Numbered from the stretch's first letter, positions 1-15,000 are shown. The stretch is DNA of 64,000 nt from Trichoplax sp. H2 (GCA_003344405.1 NOWV01000037.1:62001-126000), one strand, 5' to 3'. The notes: a model not told the origin generated them from the letters alone. Made by a program: numbers and translations.

Positions 1-19
1 TCTCTCTGAAAATTTATAG

Positions 20-1408
20 CTGTCAAACTATGCCGACACCAGATGATAGACTTGATGCTATTGATAACATAAAAGAGAAGATAAGTTTAACAGTTCAAGA
101 ATCAGTAGAAATTTTAGGAGGAATGATTAGTGATTTTTGTGAAAATTCGCTTCGTGATGTTGAATACCGTTCTCCAATTATACTTATGAAGGTTAGCGAA
201 TATAAGCTGCTACACAATACTATATAAATTTAATTTCATTATATAGGTATTTATTCATAATTTCTTAGTGAAAGAGCATTCTTCAATATGATAGAAGAAT
301 CAAAGAGTAGCTATAGCTTTGATTTGAAACTACTACTACATCTAGTATCATAATAACAATGCAGTATTAATTTTAATTTCTGAAATATTATATGTCAATC
401 AATCATAACATAATAATGATAATTAAGGAATATCCACAACATCTTTCTAATTGATAAGCATTTAATACGAATTATCGTATTTGTAACAGGGTACGAAAAG
501 AAATCATGGCCCTTTACTTCCTCAATCTGAGAAAGTTTTATCTAACCTGACATACAATATTGGAAAAATTATTATGACTGGGGGTTTACTTGATCAACTA
601 ACAACCTGCTCTATGTCAGCATCGAAAAACAAAGCCTGTTCTTTTGTCAAATTGCATCATAATTTTCATAAAATATTGGCTAATCTACTTCCAGTGGTAA
701 ACTTTTAAATTGATAACTAATCGGAAAGCAAATAGCTAGTAGAAAATAGATAACGCATGTATAAAAAAATCCCGTGCATATGTCAGCACGGAATTTTCAT
801 CCATTTCTGGCAGATCTTGTTCTAAACAATTACTATTATGATACAAATTAATTAACTTTCCTGACATTGCAGTTATATCCAACGCAGTGCAAAGAGAGAC
901 AAATGAAGCATTTCAAAGAAGATTGGAAGGTATGTCATATAGTTAATATTTTGATTAAGTACACTTTTTACGAAACAGATCCCAAAATGTAGGAAACGGT
1001 ATTAATGATTAGGTCTACCATGCATTGCTACATGAATTAATAAAATATATGTTAACGCAAGTTTTAATACGAGTATACTATACACACCGTATCTTTCCAT
1101 AATCATTGCTCAGAAAGTTGTTAGTCCATTAACTATAAGAATTTTTTGAGGCAATTTTAAGTGAAATATTACGGTAAAGCATAGTAATTGCGTTATATTT
1201 TCTTTTAGCTCTGTTAATACCATATCATATATTACCATAACTAATATATTTGCATTAACAGCCTTCCTTTACACATTGGATTTGCCAACTGTCTCACTTA
1301 CTGCAAAATAATAAAAAAGGAGAAATGAAATTTAACGTCTTAATATGTAACATGATCAATGATACAATGTCAGTTGCACTAAAAATTCGTGAATTTCTCG
1401 GCATTTGA
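20..1408 (+). CDS. Gene A: unrecognised protein, 3' portion (5' end outside window)
   Basis: Four exons join in one frame with only phase-0 introns: 20-191, 490-696, 873-929 and 1262-1408 (TGA). Each junction has a usable GT donor and AG acceptor. The first exon starts after a TTATAG acceptor, so 5' exons lie left of the window; the in-frame ATG at 30 is probably not the true start. The visible protein is about 190 residues, mostly predicted helix, with scattered cysteines (DFCEN; TTCSM and KACSF in exon 2; PTQC in exon 3). Gene B at 24.5 kb is a clear paralogue. Exon 2 shares the pattern SN[LI]T.N.....GG[LI][LI]DQ, and exon 3 is exactly 57 nt in both with a matching P..C. I recognise no known domain. 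Last-exon choice rests on acceptor, frame and stop only. Confidence 0.6.
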
Positions 1409-3678
1409 AAGTAATTATGGTAAAATTAAACCTTGCTTTCACCAAGATTTTATTATCAGTTTGATTTGAACGCATTGCTGGCAGATACTACAGATATAAA
1501 ATTAACCGATTAATAACCTAAAAATTACGGTAACCTAATTGCTTCAACAACAAAATACTAATTTGCTTACTGCAGCATTCATGAAGTAAAAATCATGATA
1601 TCATAAAACGTATACGTGTTCATTTATACGGTATTAAGGATGCTAGCTTTACCATTATGCCTAGACTTGGGGACAGTTTTTCTCCATAACTTTTAGTAGT
1701 ATGTAATTAAAGTTCTACATGCTATTAATCTCAAGTCTTTTTCCTCACTCTATTGCGTTAATCAAATAAGTGGTCATCATTAAATCTGAAGATATTGAGC
1801 TGTCTCTCAATCGGAGAATCCCAATCACAAATCAATTACCGAATTGCGCAAAATTTTTCATGCAGCTGTTCTTTAGCTATAGCATGGCAATGCGATGATG
1901 TTCGCTATTAATTATATTAAACCTAACAGTTTGATGTACGAATAATAATTTCTTAATGTACTCGTCAGCGCTAATATAGACGGTAATTTGCTTGATAATA
2001 TTGCATTTACTAACCTAAAAATCGTATTTATGATGTTTTGGGTATCTAACTTGGACTACGTATAGTAGATATTTTGAATGTGTTAGACTAATTTAAAATA
2101 CTTGAATTCTCATTTTGGCAAATGCAAATAAAAACTTTAATGCATTACAGTATATCATTATTAGTTTATCTGTCTTCATTTTACGTAATGTATTAGCACA
2201 GATCCTGAAGTAAATTCTAGCCTTTAGCTGAAGATCAACTGTATGGCTATCCTTTATTATAACTTTGTTCAGTATGAATAAAAGTATTCATTGAGATCAT
2301 ATTATAACCAAAAAGCTTTTATTGAATCCATTATTACCGACTAATTGTTCCTTTAGGAGTATTATATGTGTTTCTAATCGAAATACTTGGCGATAATACT
2401 TTCTAACTTGTCTCCAACTTCCATAGGCAACTAATTTTCAAGCTACAATTAAAACGAAAATACAGTTTATGAATACTTTGATAAACTACATGTGTTAATA
2501 AGAGCTCGCTTGTGAAACAATATCAGAGTAACAAGAGTCAGCATAAATAATTTAGAATTCTTAATATTCATTAAATTTTAGACTGTCTTCCTCCAATAGC
2601 AGAATTGCAATGATTCAGTAAATTACTTTCAATAATAGTATTCATTGAACCGATACCATAGCATTGTACCTAATTTTACTGATATACGAGATATACGAGT
2701 AGTTAGAATAAGGTACTATTTATGCATATAATACTTTATGTAGCATTGGAACCAATAGACTCTTTTAAGTTTTCCAATGCCATAAAGAATTTGAATTTAT
2801 TTATTGTTCAATATTAAACACATTCCTAGGTATAAAAATATGAAGAATGAAATCATAAAACAAGAACTTTACATTGTGGAAGGCAATCTGCCATATTTGT
2901 CGATATTAGTTTAATCATAGAATAGAATCAATAGTTACTGCTCACTTTCATTTGTATCAGCAAGTTAGCTTAGTGATGTTATCAATTCTGATAACGATGG
3001 ACAATTCCGGTCATTAAAAAATTCTTCGTTGCTTCCTAGAATGTGAAATAGACGAGCATTGATCCGCTTATTTAACTGATTAGGTGATTTTCTTGTAAAG
3101 ACAACTTACTTTGCACGCAAAATATCTCGAAAATAAAAAACTTCATTACTGAACTTTTAATTAGCCTACATCAATTTTTTCATTTATGTTTTAACAATTT
3201 TATTCATCTTTTATGTTTCTGCATGATAGAGTTACCTTAACCATACGCAGACGTAACAATAATGAATTTTCAAATGTGTATAACAATTAAACTCTTTGAT
3301 CTCTTTTATATAATACGGTCAAATTAAAGAAAGTTCTAGAGAAATCAATTATATTGCTTAACTTGATAGCTCCTCATTGTCACTTTACATAAATATGATG
3401 GAATCCCTGAAATGATGTTTTAGAAACTGTGGACTTCAAAACAATTCTGGAATAAGGAACTATCATCGAGCTCTTTCAATTATATTTTATAGGGTTGCTT
3501 CTGAACAATAGTGTCAATTAGTTCATGGAAAAAGCTACTTCAGCATAAATTTCGAGTATTGAATGATAGAGTAATGCATAATTAATATAAACCAATGTCT
3601 TGAAAATTTTACCAAGCATGTCAAACATTTAGCAATCCAGACCTTCACATATTATTTTAGTTTAAAAAATATTACTGT
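1409..3678. other. AT-rich intergenic stretch, nothing recognised
   Basis: About 2.3 kb of low-GC sequence downstream of gene A. I see no long open frame, no exon-like block with good splice signals, no RNA gene and no obvious repeat before the inverted-repeat arm that begins near 3,679. Confidence 0.5.
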
Positions 3679-4235
3679 AGTGTAACTAGTATTGTGAATG
3701 TAGACTGTTAGCCATATTTAGTATAATGTACGGTAGATATTTATCCTAAGAGATATTTGGTAGCTATAACTATAGACTGTAGTGGTATAGACTCTATGCT
3801 AGAGTACACATGACTATATGCAGTAAGCTGTTGAGTTACTAATAAGGCTATAGGTAAAAATAGAACTGTAAATCTTATATTAGGGTATGGTTAATTCATT
3901 GTACGTTGGCTGGTGTGAATAATGTCTACGTAAATACAGTAGTCGTATTCATATCGGATTAATGATGGTCCGCAGTCGAATAGTCTTACTAAGAATAATT
4001 TAACTATGTGTAAAATAAGATAAAAGGTTGCCATGCGGATTGTAGCTGCGAATGCTACGAAAAGTATAAAAGCATGCAACTTTAGATTATTCTGTTAGTT
4101 CGTTCTAGAAGTGTTTAGTAGTAGTATTCGGCTAGAGCAGAGCTGTATGTAGTTAATCTTTGTATAAGATTCAATGAAGCCCTCCCTTACTTTTCTAAAA
4201 TTTAGAATTTCGTGATTGGTATATATCACAATTAC
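3679..4235 (+). repeat. Left arm of a long, widely spaced inverted repeat
   Basis: About 557 bp that reappears as its reverse complement at 16,133-16,700. Matching runs through the whole block, for example the 26-nt perfect match containing TATAGACTCTATGCTAGA near 3,783, the GTTGCCATG block near 4,027 and the TTCGTGAT block at the inner end. Substitutions and small indels separate the arms, so the duplication is old. A 62-codon open frame on the opposite strand lies inside, but nothing suggests that it is coding. Either this is the terminal inverted repeat of a ~13-kb element or one of two independent copies of a ~560-bp element in opposite orientation. Confidence 0.85.
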
Positions 4236-7200
4236 CTATTATCCTTTATTAATCGTGATGGTAGTTAAGCATGATAGAATCTTACGCGATAGAATACGGT
4301 AAGATTATAAGTTAAAATTGTTAAATTTGATGAAGACAATAACAAATCTGAAACAATACTAGATAATAATAGAGCTGAGCTAATTTCTGATTTTTTATTC
4401 AGTACGTTATGAAGTATGCAAATCGGCCTTTATTTCTTAATGTTACATAATGTAGTAAATCTTGTAAAGTAGTCTAAAAGATCACTAAAAGGTTTTTATT
4501 CATTTTACATCAAATTTGTAATTTGGTCTTTATACAATATATCTTAATCATAAATGAAGTACTGTTGGAAATAAATTATACTAGATAATGATTGATTACA
4601 TAGCATACTACGACAAATCACCAATTAATACGTACACTTTACCAGTCATTATGTAATCCCTTTCAATCAGTTCTATTCTCCATCCAGCTGTCACTTTGAA
4701 CCTTACTTTTATTCAAATAATAATTATAATAAATTACTTTCGATTTATATTGATAGAAAAATCCCTAATAATGTACAGATAAATAATGAAAAACTTCAAT
4801 ATTGAAATTTATAATATAGATACATTATATTCACAATAATGATTAATAATCATCTACGCAGCCATTCAAATATATCAACCATCATTTTTCCTCTCTTTAA
4901 AGCAATTTACTGGAAAATGATGAAATTATCCGTTATTATACATTGTCATGAATACCTTCAACAAAACATCACAACTTTTCATAAAAATCTATGTTTATCA
5001 GGCCTTACAAATTCATAAAGATATTAGTTTCTTTTCCTAATTTATAATGAACATTGTTTTTAACCCATTGATTTTTCAATGCGGTCAGAAATTTAAAGCT
5101 TTTATCTATAGCAATAAAGCCTTAGAGAAAAAAAATCAAAATCAGCTTTGAAATTAATACTTTTAGATCATTTCTGAACTGTAAACAAGCGAAAGATAGA
5201 AGATTTTGCTTAAGATAACTTTTCTCGAATAATCCTATTATTTCGAAATCCCAAATAGCTCATTAGCCATGGACATTCTTCATCTAAATTATGAAAAATC
5301 CAATTTTAAGTCTTTATTGGCTAGCATTGAATTAATGGTAACAAATATTTTTAATTTTAATTTCTTTATACCAATATATTTCGTATAAATGCATTTGATA
5401 CGGTGGTTTTATTTATAAAAATTATAGCAATTCGATTTATATTGAGAATTATTGATGGCGATTTTTTCTTGTAAAACACAATTTACAATTCATAACAAAT
5501 GAACTGCTTCAGTATTATCATTACTAATTATCAGTATAAAATTCATTAATAAATGTTAATTGTGGATTACCTTCGAGTCTAGAGTAGAAATAGAAATCAA
5601 AATATTGGCATACTTTGACAAAAATACTGCTTTAAATAGGTTTCATTACTGTAGCAAATATCACCTGTCTTTATTTATTAGAAAATAGCCCAATATCTCT
5701 AAATTAAATCAAAAGAAGTAAAATTTTATAAGTTGAGCACAGATTAGCACTTGGAGTATTGAACTAAAGTTAAATAGAATTCCAACTCTGACCATGCTAA
5801 CTACAAAACAGAAGAACCAGATAACTTACGATTATGCTTAAAAATCTCCTATACTTTTTGTTTACTTTTTTCTTAACTTTCATCGCATTAAATTTAAATG
5901 GATAGACGAGTTAGTTCCGGACTTGATAGTCTTACAACATAAAAATTCTTTTAAAACATCACTAATATTCTATAGATTCTGATTACAAAGTTATAGCCTG
6001 TTACTTTCATAACCTTAAACATTACAAGCAGAATCATGAACATAAATGAACAGCAAAATAACTCAACCACATATTTTTGAAATTAATTTATGAATTATTT
6101 ATAAAATTTGGGGTCCTTTGCTATTTGCAATCTATTCCCTGTTTTACATCAGTAGCATCATCTCAGTAATGAAATATGCTTTTAATATGAAAGTAATAAC
6201 AAAATTCTAATATCTATAAAACTGTCATTGATTCAGCCAATTTTTAGGTTGTAATCGCTTATGTTGACAATAGGTGATCTATACAGCCGGCTAACATTGC
6301 TTTAAAATTAATATTTCCGTCGTACAGTGCTATTTGGCTGTAGCAACGTAAATATGTAATTAAATTGTATCCAAAACAAACCCAAAATTTAAAGAAAGGT
6401 AATTCGAAATAAACTGAGTCATATTATTTTCTGGTTACTGGCCACGTTATGCCCCAAACAATGCGGAGAATTACTAACGCTAAAGGAGGACTAGCACCAG
6501 AACATACATACTCCAATTAATATGCTAAGTGTTAATAATTTTTACGTTATATTTCAGTAAATCCGTTTAATCATAGTTGAATGATACAAATTAAGGCACT
6601 TTCTACGAAATTTAATTCTGTTATCCTTATGCAAAAAATTAAATTACTAAATCGCACAAATTCCAGTAACTAAGATCACAATACCACCATACATTTAATC
6701 TCATTTATTGCAACAAAAATTTAAAATCAGAAATAAGTTATGATAAATGCTGTTTAATACAGGTAACTCTTATTTTCCAATTGCCCTTTAATAAATAATT
6801 GATCAATATAAGTAGCTGAAACTGTGAGAAATATTGATTGTGCTTGCATTATTAAGTTTACATCAGGCAAGCTTTTGCTTCGCTCTACTATACAACTACG
6901 ATAAGAAGATCATATGATTCCAATATATCAAATATGATCATGAAATAACGTTATAAAATCTATTCTGGATCATAGTCAACTCCAAACGAAAATTCATTTA
7001 ATAGATCAATAGAATAATAAGATGTGAATAGAACATTGCTTACAATAATGAAGACTTTAAGCTTTACCCGGCTTTATGCGAAATTATCTAGACTGGTAAT
7101 AAGTTTAATTAAAATTTAACTGTAATCAAGACAATTCTCTCTTACCTGAAAGGGTTTTAATCTTATTAATTAGTATGTGCAACAATCATCAAAATAACTT

Positions 7201-7321
7201 AGATATTTGTAAGATCAAATATGTTAACAACAAATTCTACAATAGCGATTATTTAAATTATTTTATCAATCCTTTACTATGAATGAATAAATCAGCTATA
7301 AAAATTTAAGTTTTTCGTACT
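4236..7321. other. AT-rich non-coding interior of the inverted-repeat pair (left part)
   Basis: Very AT-rich sequence with frequent stops in all frames. I find no transposase, polymerase or integrase remnant and no exon pair with convincing splice sites. Confidence 0.5.
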
Positions 7322-7870
7322 GTCATGGTACGAACCACCGTGAAGAGTAAATGACTAAATTTAGTGTTTAACATTTATATATGGAGATGACTAATGAGGA
7401 CTTACATTAAGAACTGCCGCAGTTATTATTTTACTACAGTAAATTATGTTATATTGTAGTAAAAGTTCTCATATGGTAACTAATATTAATTGATTATGGT
7501 GCAATGTCTTGCAACGCTTGTGATATTCAATTATAGATGATCCATAAATAATTCTGTGTGTGGACATATTTTAGTCTAATTATCTAGAATTGTTCAGTAA
7601 ATGTCCAAAATTATGAGTAATGTCTGTATTAATTTAGCTATCCAATACGAGCTAAACTTCATGAATTGTTATGACTCATGCAATATAGCTGCTACCGAAG
7701 GGTATTTGAGCTCGGCAGATAGTTGAACAATAGAATATTTGAAAAGATGTTGTAACGTAGAAGTAAAGATATCTAAATTCTTGTGAGGTAGTTAAGGGAT
7801 ACTGAATTCCGAACACTATAATAATTTCGAGATTTATTTTACGTTATCTTCGTCACGAAGCTGTTTTATG
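7322..7870 (+). mobile_element. MITE-like element, copy 1 (left of a head-to-head pair)
   Basis: The copy begins GTCATGGTACGAACCACCGT and ends near CACGAAGCTGTTTTATGG. Related copies begin GTCACGGTACGAAC and end in a TTTGTGAC-type terminus, so the family has short inverted ends (GTCAC...GTGAC) and a sub-terminal hairpin (TCACGGT...ACCGTGA in the other copies; TCATGGT here). It contains a block (TTGTGAGGTAGTTAAGGGAT) shared with copy 2 at 8,119-8,558 in inverted orientation but missing from copy 3 in gene B. It has no coding capacity, so it would be non-autonomous. I could not identify a clear target-site duplication. Confidence 0.8.
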
Positions 7871-8118
7871 GAATACATATAACAATGGAATGTACGCTAA
7901 GATTTTTGATATAAATTGCTGTTTAAAATAAACCAGCAAAGAATTAAAAGCACAGACGCCTACGTATTTGTGTTACAAAAACAATCGATGAACAGCAAAT
8001 TAACTGCCAAAAGTGAAAATTTTTAATTAAATTATTGGTTTACAACTGAAATTACCAGAACAAATCAAGATTAAACGACCTTCCGTAAACAATCAAACTA
8101 GTAATAGAAAATCTTGGT

Positions 8119-8558
8119 GTCACAAACCAGCTTCGTGACAAGGATAACGTAAAAAAAATCTCCAAATTACTATAGTCTCCAAGATTCAGTATCCCTTAAC
8201 TACCTCACAAGAATTTAGACGCCTTTGATTCTACGTTAAACTCAATTAGACAATTGAGAACTGCTTTATTCAACTATCTAACGGGTTTATATACCCTTCT
8301 ACAGCAGCTAACATTCATGAGTCATCTTATAAAATTACTTAGGTGAGAATATCTACTAACTAATTTTTCACAGTTGGACTACAATATGTCCATTCACAGA
8401 ATCATTTCAGTGCACATTACAGCTCAGCATTAAATTTACAGTAACACATTTATAATTAGAGTAATTCCTACTGTAAGTAACTAGTTGTAATATATTATCA
8501 CCATATTATATTAACCAAATTTAAATGGCTATTTCTTCACGGTAGTTCGTACCGTGAC
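8119..8558 (-). mobile_element. MITE-like element, copy 2 (right of the head-to-head pair)
   Basis: On the minus strand this copy starts GTCACGGTACGAACTACCGT at 8,558 and ends GGTTTGTGAC near 8,119. It follows copy 1 through most of its length, including the TTGTGAGGTAGTTAAGGGAT block and the CACGAAGCTG block next to the inner end. Together with copy 1 it makes a 1.24-kb foldback structure with about 250 bp of unrelated sequence in the centre. Confidence 0.8.
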
Positions 8559-8869
8559 ATTCCCCTCGCTTAAAATTTAGCTCAGGGTTACAAATTTTAA
8601 TCATAAAATTTTAATTACCTCGTACGGAAGTAATTTTAAAATTATTTACAATTAATTATATTAAGAGGAAATTACGTAACCTTTTCACGATATCAAGGCA
8701 GAATTAAAATGCGATCTCTACGCTAATGTTAGACACTACATTATAGAGACTAGGATAGGAATATCTTTATTAGGACGATTTTGGGGGTTACCCTTATTTA
8801 GTCAGTTTCTAATTTAGATACACTAGTATAAACTCCCGTCACTTTGCTGACGGTTTACGATAATGTACC

Positions 8870-9051
8870 AGATATTTTATTAAAGGTATAATATAAATGA
8901 AATTTTATTGCTAGATATTGGTATAGTACACTGTAGAGTCATGGAGTACTCAATAAGTATAGCAACATTATTTTCGTATTAGATATTTTAGTAAAGGTAT
9001 AAATGAAGTATATCGCTAGATATGGGTATAAACTACTGTATTCACACATTA
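8870..9051 (+). repeat. Imperfect tandem duplication, ~111-bp period
   Basis: The block AGATATTTTATTAAAGGTAT at 8,870 recurs as AGATATTTTAGTAAAGGTAT at 8,981. In both places it is followed by a GCTAGATAT.GGTATA segment and ACT.CTGTA. There are two divergent units and no coding content. Confidence 0.6.
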
Positions 9052-12000
9052 CAAAATCATCGATTGTTGCTATGGAGTCAATATCACCTAATCTTCCTAT
9101 TCGATGTAATTGGCGATGATGATAGTTTCTCCTTAGATTACCAGCTGACTGATTCTGATCTCTAGGAATACTATCTACTTCAGAATTCCTAATATTATTA
9201 GAGATTGATTTAATGTACGTACTGATCGTGCATTTTCACGTTCATTTCGCTTTCGCCTATCAGATCGCTGACTAACTAATATTATCCTCTTAAAAACTTG
9301 TTTGCTTTATGATATATGGCAATCATAAATAACCGGGACAGGGGAACTACAGTAGGGTAACACTACGAATCGCATGAGAGCAATAGAACTAATAGTACCT
9401 ACTGATGTGTATCAATCACTAATACCTTCTCAATAATATTTACATAAACCCTGAAGATCATTTATTTCTACAGTATACCAATTCAAATTTCGTTAATTAA
9501 CTTTCGTATTAGTATGTTTATCCGAATAAGGATTGTTACTATATATAGTAGTATTAATGCTTTGTTAAGGTTGGTAAGCAAAACTGTTAAATATACGTTT
9601 ATGCTCAATTTGATAATAAAGTTAACAGATAGTATCATTATTCGATATTATATATATCCCGGTAATAGTAATGTATTATGCTATATTAAGATTAGTTAAT
9701 GGTACAAAGCACATTTTGATAACTAATGTACGGTGATGGACATACCAAGTTAAGATTAGCAGGTATTGTAAGATATCTGCAGAACGGTACAATGTCCTTA
9801 GTGCTGTGGTCAATTCTATACCAATCATTATAATGTGTCTAAGGATCGCTTGCGTTTGCAAGCAAAGCTTGCTCTGTCAATAACAACCGTAATAAGAAAG
9901 TATAACAATCAAAATGGCTGTGTAGAAAACTCTATAAAGATTTGTGTTTATTCAATTTTCATCTGAGTATTACATCAAATCAAAATTGAAAGGCCCAGTT
10001 GCCACCCTTAGCGATATAACGAATACTATTTCAAAAATCAGTACTCTGCAGAAATGACTACCTTAGAGATATTCGTTTTACATGAAGAAATCTTGAGGTA
10101 AAAAGTACTGTAAGAATCTTATACTGACTTATTGAAATGAACCCATAATCAAAGTCATCTAACAGCAGTATAAATACCCCCGCGCTGCTCGTTTCAAGGG
10201 AGGGTGGGTGCGATGTTCTGATATAGCATTGGCTTTTTATGAGGCAGTGATATTTATAAAATTATATTGAAATTAATAGTTAAATAAAATAAGAGAATTT
10301 AGAATAATCTACTTGCAATTTGAATCACTATAATTGTACCTAACTTAAGGTAGATTGTATATTATAATTATCAAGGTGATGTTCTGTGGTAAGACACAAT
10401 GTAATATGACAAAGTTATATTAATCATTAGATATCTCATATATTCGTAAATAATGTTATCCTCATTGGTAGCGATAGGTAAAATTAACTCGTGAATCATT
10501 GAAAGGCTATAAAGTAATACTTTTAAGTAACTAGGCTCATAAGTTATTGTAGAAAAGTATATAACTCTTGTATACCGTATAATAAAAGAAACTTATGAAA
10601 TTTGTATTTAACGAAAATTACGAGGCGTCCAAGCCTTTGTATTATTCACCAGTAGAGAGAAAGTGCTCCAGATAGCGCGCTAATTGTTCCCTAATACATT
10701 TTTTATGGACTAGACTTGTTGATTATAATTTATGATATCTCATTATGAGATGTTTATAGCACACTAATATCTAGTACTGATCAATGGCTTTTAGAATGAA
10801 TTATCCAATTGAGGAAACAGCTGTTATTACAGGGATTGATATAATTAATAAAACGTAATAACCGTAGACAACAATCTACTTTCATGGTAATAGGTTACTA
10901 CGCGCTGTCAGGCTGTTCGCTTAAAATCATTCAAAATTGCTGCCATTTAATAAAATATGATCATGATCTTGCACGTAATATTACAACAAATCACCAGCGT
11001 TACCAAGCATCTGTTTTCCCATGTCAATTTTTTTCTATGGTTTATTATAATGAAGTCATAATAGTAAGAAAAACAGAACGTCTGGGATAGTAAACGGTGA
11101 AAATGTATCATAAATTTTCTATAAGCCCCGTTTAGTCATTAGTTACAGAGAATATTGTAATACCTATAGCTCTTTTTAGAATTATACTGTAATAGGTTCA
11201 ATTTAGTATTTAAAGCACTGCTTCTTTGGTAAGTAATCTTCTTAAAGTTAAAATTTTAATTGTTATATTCCAGCTTTAGCTTGATATATATCGATTTTGC
11301 TGGCAATAGCGTACGAAAGTATCAGGAACTATTTAATCAATTTAAATAAATTATGGATTGGCAATCATTGTTAGCTGGAATAATGAAACTTACGATATAA
11401 TTATATAGCCGAGAACCGTTACTTGTACATCTTCATATTATTTCATACCCGTACATTTACTATGATTTGAGACTGGGGAATTACTAATCCAGATACTGAG
11501 TTTAGTAAGATTTTCAATATATATGATAAGCTTTTATGGATTATCTATATCTTGAAATCTTTTAATAAAGAAATTACTACCACAATCTATCACTATCATT
11601 ATAAATCGTTGTACTATGCCAGTTTTTTATTGGATGTAGTATTCTATACAATGAATATTAATTTATGTTTAAAGTTCCAATAGTGTGAATCTACCAATAA
11701 CTATAATATAACAATAAAAGGTATACTTCAGGTAGATGATATTATTCAATAGATCAATATGCCAAAGAACTGATAGTAAAGTAAATTTAATAACCAAATT
11801 TTGGAACTACTTTTCCATTCTAATTTTTGGAATTGTTTTAGAGAAATTTTGTTTTAACTATTTAATTGATGACTTTACCGCAATTTCTACAACTAGTGTG
11901 AATATAGTATGTGTTACGATTCTTAGGTTCACTACATTGTTTTCTTTGGTAGCAAAGTATCATATGCACGATTAGTTAGTCATGTAGCATTGTAATGTAA

Positions 12001-15000
12001 ATCTTTAAGGATATAATTGTGTTATGGTTGTACAGTTTACAGTACGCACAAGAGTATCACAGATAGCACTGATATGAGATGGAATGCATCGGAAATACTA
12101 GGAAAACATATTATATATAAGATGGCGATATTAGAAATGAAAAGCGTATTGAACACATACATTTAGACGAAGTCTAAACATTTTAACAGTATGACTGGAG
12201 TTAGTGCGGAGCGATAGTAACCATATTAGGTTTTCCTATAACATTATATTCCATTAAATTTAATTGCAATATATTCTTTCAAACATGAACAATAAATTTT
12301 CTATTTATAATTTGCACGTAAAATTTTATAAAATAATCTGTCAACTGATCTATGCTGTTGAATGAAATCCCTTTTTTCTGTCATTTTTTCTAGTTTTTAT
12401 CGAAATTAATGAAAATGCTTCTTAATTATTAATATTCGACTTCTCTTAATTATACTTAATCTTGAATAGCTGTTTATTAGACTCGAACAGAGTTTCTATT
12501 TGTTGCAAAATACCCAGCGCTTCACTCGGTTTTGTTTATTTCCGTATGACAGATTATATCATATGAACAGTCGAGTATTAACTTGAATATGCTCAAAGTT
12601 CATAGTCGACCATTTGTTGTAGACTTTATTCCCATTCATCAATGATAAGATGTTCTTTTGTCAACTTCTATACGTGACTGTAATGTCATTACATAATACC
12701 TTATTTTGATATTTTGTGCAACGTGAATGATTAGTGCATATACGTGTAAATTATACTCAGACTTTGGGTTACCCTGTAATTGTCGTGCTTAAGGGGTGAA
12801 GATTCTTCTTATTGGGTAGTTACTTACTGTGATAGTACAAATGTTAGAACCTTATTGTTGACTTATTTTATGAAAATGTCAGTGTCTAGCTATGGTTTGT
12901 ATGAGATATTATAATTTATATGAACTTTAAGACTTAAATATTATAGTACTTTAATGTCTGCTGTCTCAGGGTACATATTTGTAGTGCAGCGATAGATAAC
13001 GTGGCAATATAATTTGACTAGAATATTGCTAGAGGTCGGAAAAAGTCTAGAAGCCAAAAGGAATCGGAGAAAACCCATTGAAAGTTAGAGAGGATAGTAA
13101 CTATTGAAATATTTTAATCCAATCATTTCTTAAGTAGAGAAATAAAATTCCCTTGACTAAGCTATCGAATAGTCTTCCAAATTATTTTGAAATCAGAACC
13201 CAGCTAGCTTAGTTAAGCAGTATCGAGTTTCTTTACAGTGACTTTATCCTTATTAGCTAAATTGCCAATAAAATTAAAATAAGATGATATCGAAAAAAAA
13301 ATCGCCATTACTCATGGCTTGAAGATAGCACACAAACAAGATATAGAGAAATCTTCCTATCTCTTTCTCTATTACTTAAGTTATGTTATTGTCGAGATTT
13401 TTTAGCAATGGTGATAAATATATTAATATTGAAATACTTGATCGCCAGACGTGGCCAATAAAATTCAATAAAACTATTCTTTATTTTATTTGAACATAAG
13501 AAGAATTTAGGAAGTGACCGTCAAAGACTACTCAATAGGAATACAAACTGAAAAGTGCCGTCACCAATAACGAAGTAAACACTTATCATTGCTTTTAACA
13601 TTTCATATATCACCATTGATAAACTATCTATACTACTGATTGTAGAGCTACTTACCAAATATTAATTAAAAAAATATACCAGACGGATAATGCGCTTCAT
13701 CGCTTTTGTACTATGAAATCAATATAGCACACGTATAAATACCGTAAATAACTAGATCCATGGGCCAGTTATTAATTTTACAGATCTTATTAACAACTTA
13801 GCTATCAAGCTAAGAGAAAAGATAAACAGGGTGAGTGATAATATTGTATTTTCTGATTACGCAGCGCTAATATTTTAAATTTGGCATTAATACTATGATA
13901 ACTAAAACCTATCATTAAATTATTAAAGCACAACGTGATTCTTAAGTTTGTTGAATTATTCAAATATCTCCGAGAATCGAAACAGTTAGATCTACAGTTC
14001 CATTAGTGATAATACTTGAAAATCTTAATGTTAGCGTCAATTTTTTACTATCTACATGATCTATTAAGATGTCAACGCAGTCTCAACGGCATCATTCGAT
14101 ATCTGGATTATATTTTTATGGTCACTATCGTGATTGGCTACATACGCTAGTTCTTTTATTTTACTAAATTAAATGATATACTTATAAATATAGAGTCTAT
14201 AATAGAGAGAAATATAGGCAAGGCTCCATATATTTTATCACATCTAATGGAATTTTTGAATCGAATAATTAATTTTCTATTGATTCATATATAATAAATC
14301 CTTGAGTATTTTATTTTGCGCTGCTAATATAGTAATCAACTGATAAAATATATTAATGAGTATACAAGTTGTATATAAGCAAATATAAAAAATAAATTCA
14401 TAATTGTGTTGATTACTTCGAAAATAAATGCCGTCATGTTTAGGAATTTGCAACAATAATGTACAACGTGTATTACTACAAATCGATTTTCCCTTTTAAA
14501 CGAACTGAATAAAACGTCGGTAGTACTTTATTGAACACTATCGTTGAATTAACAGGAGATAGAATATCTTTTCTTGCCCCAATATTCATTTTATTAGCAA
14601 AATAACTTCAAATGATGGTTATATAGGCAATATTCAATACTCATAACGGGATTTACTATCTACCATTACAATATGACGTATGTGTTCTTTAAAGGATATT
14701 ATCAATGTTATAGTAGTAAAATATCTTAAAAACTCAGGTGCCTCAGCTTAATTATTTTTTAACGATTTACTAGCAAATTACATACAGCATTAAGTATTTT
14801 TTTGAAACAAAATCAAATCTAATACCTGCTACTGTTAAAAATTATCTAACTCTTAAATAAAGATTTGATTAAAGCCTCAATAAGTTTACATTAAAAATTA
14901 CATAACTTCAAAAACATTTTCATTAACAAAAATTTTAATTTTTGTGGATATCTTACGTCAAACACATTGAATGAATTTAAAAATTTAACCGATTTAAAGA

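Noticed and set aside
3891-4079. 62-codon minus-strand open frame inside the left inverted-repeat arm
   Set aside because: It lies in a repeat, and the matching frame in the other arm is broken; no coding signal.
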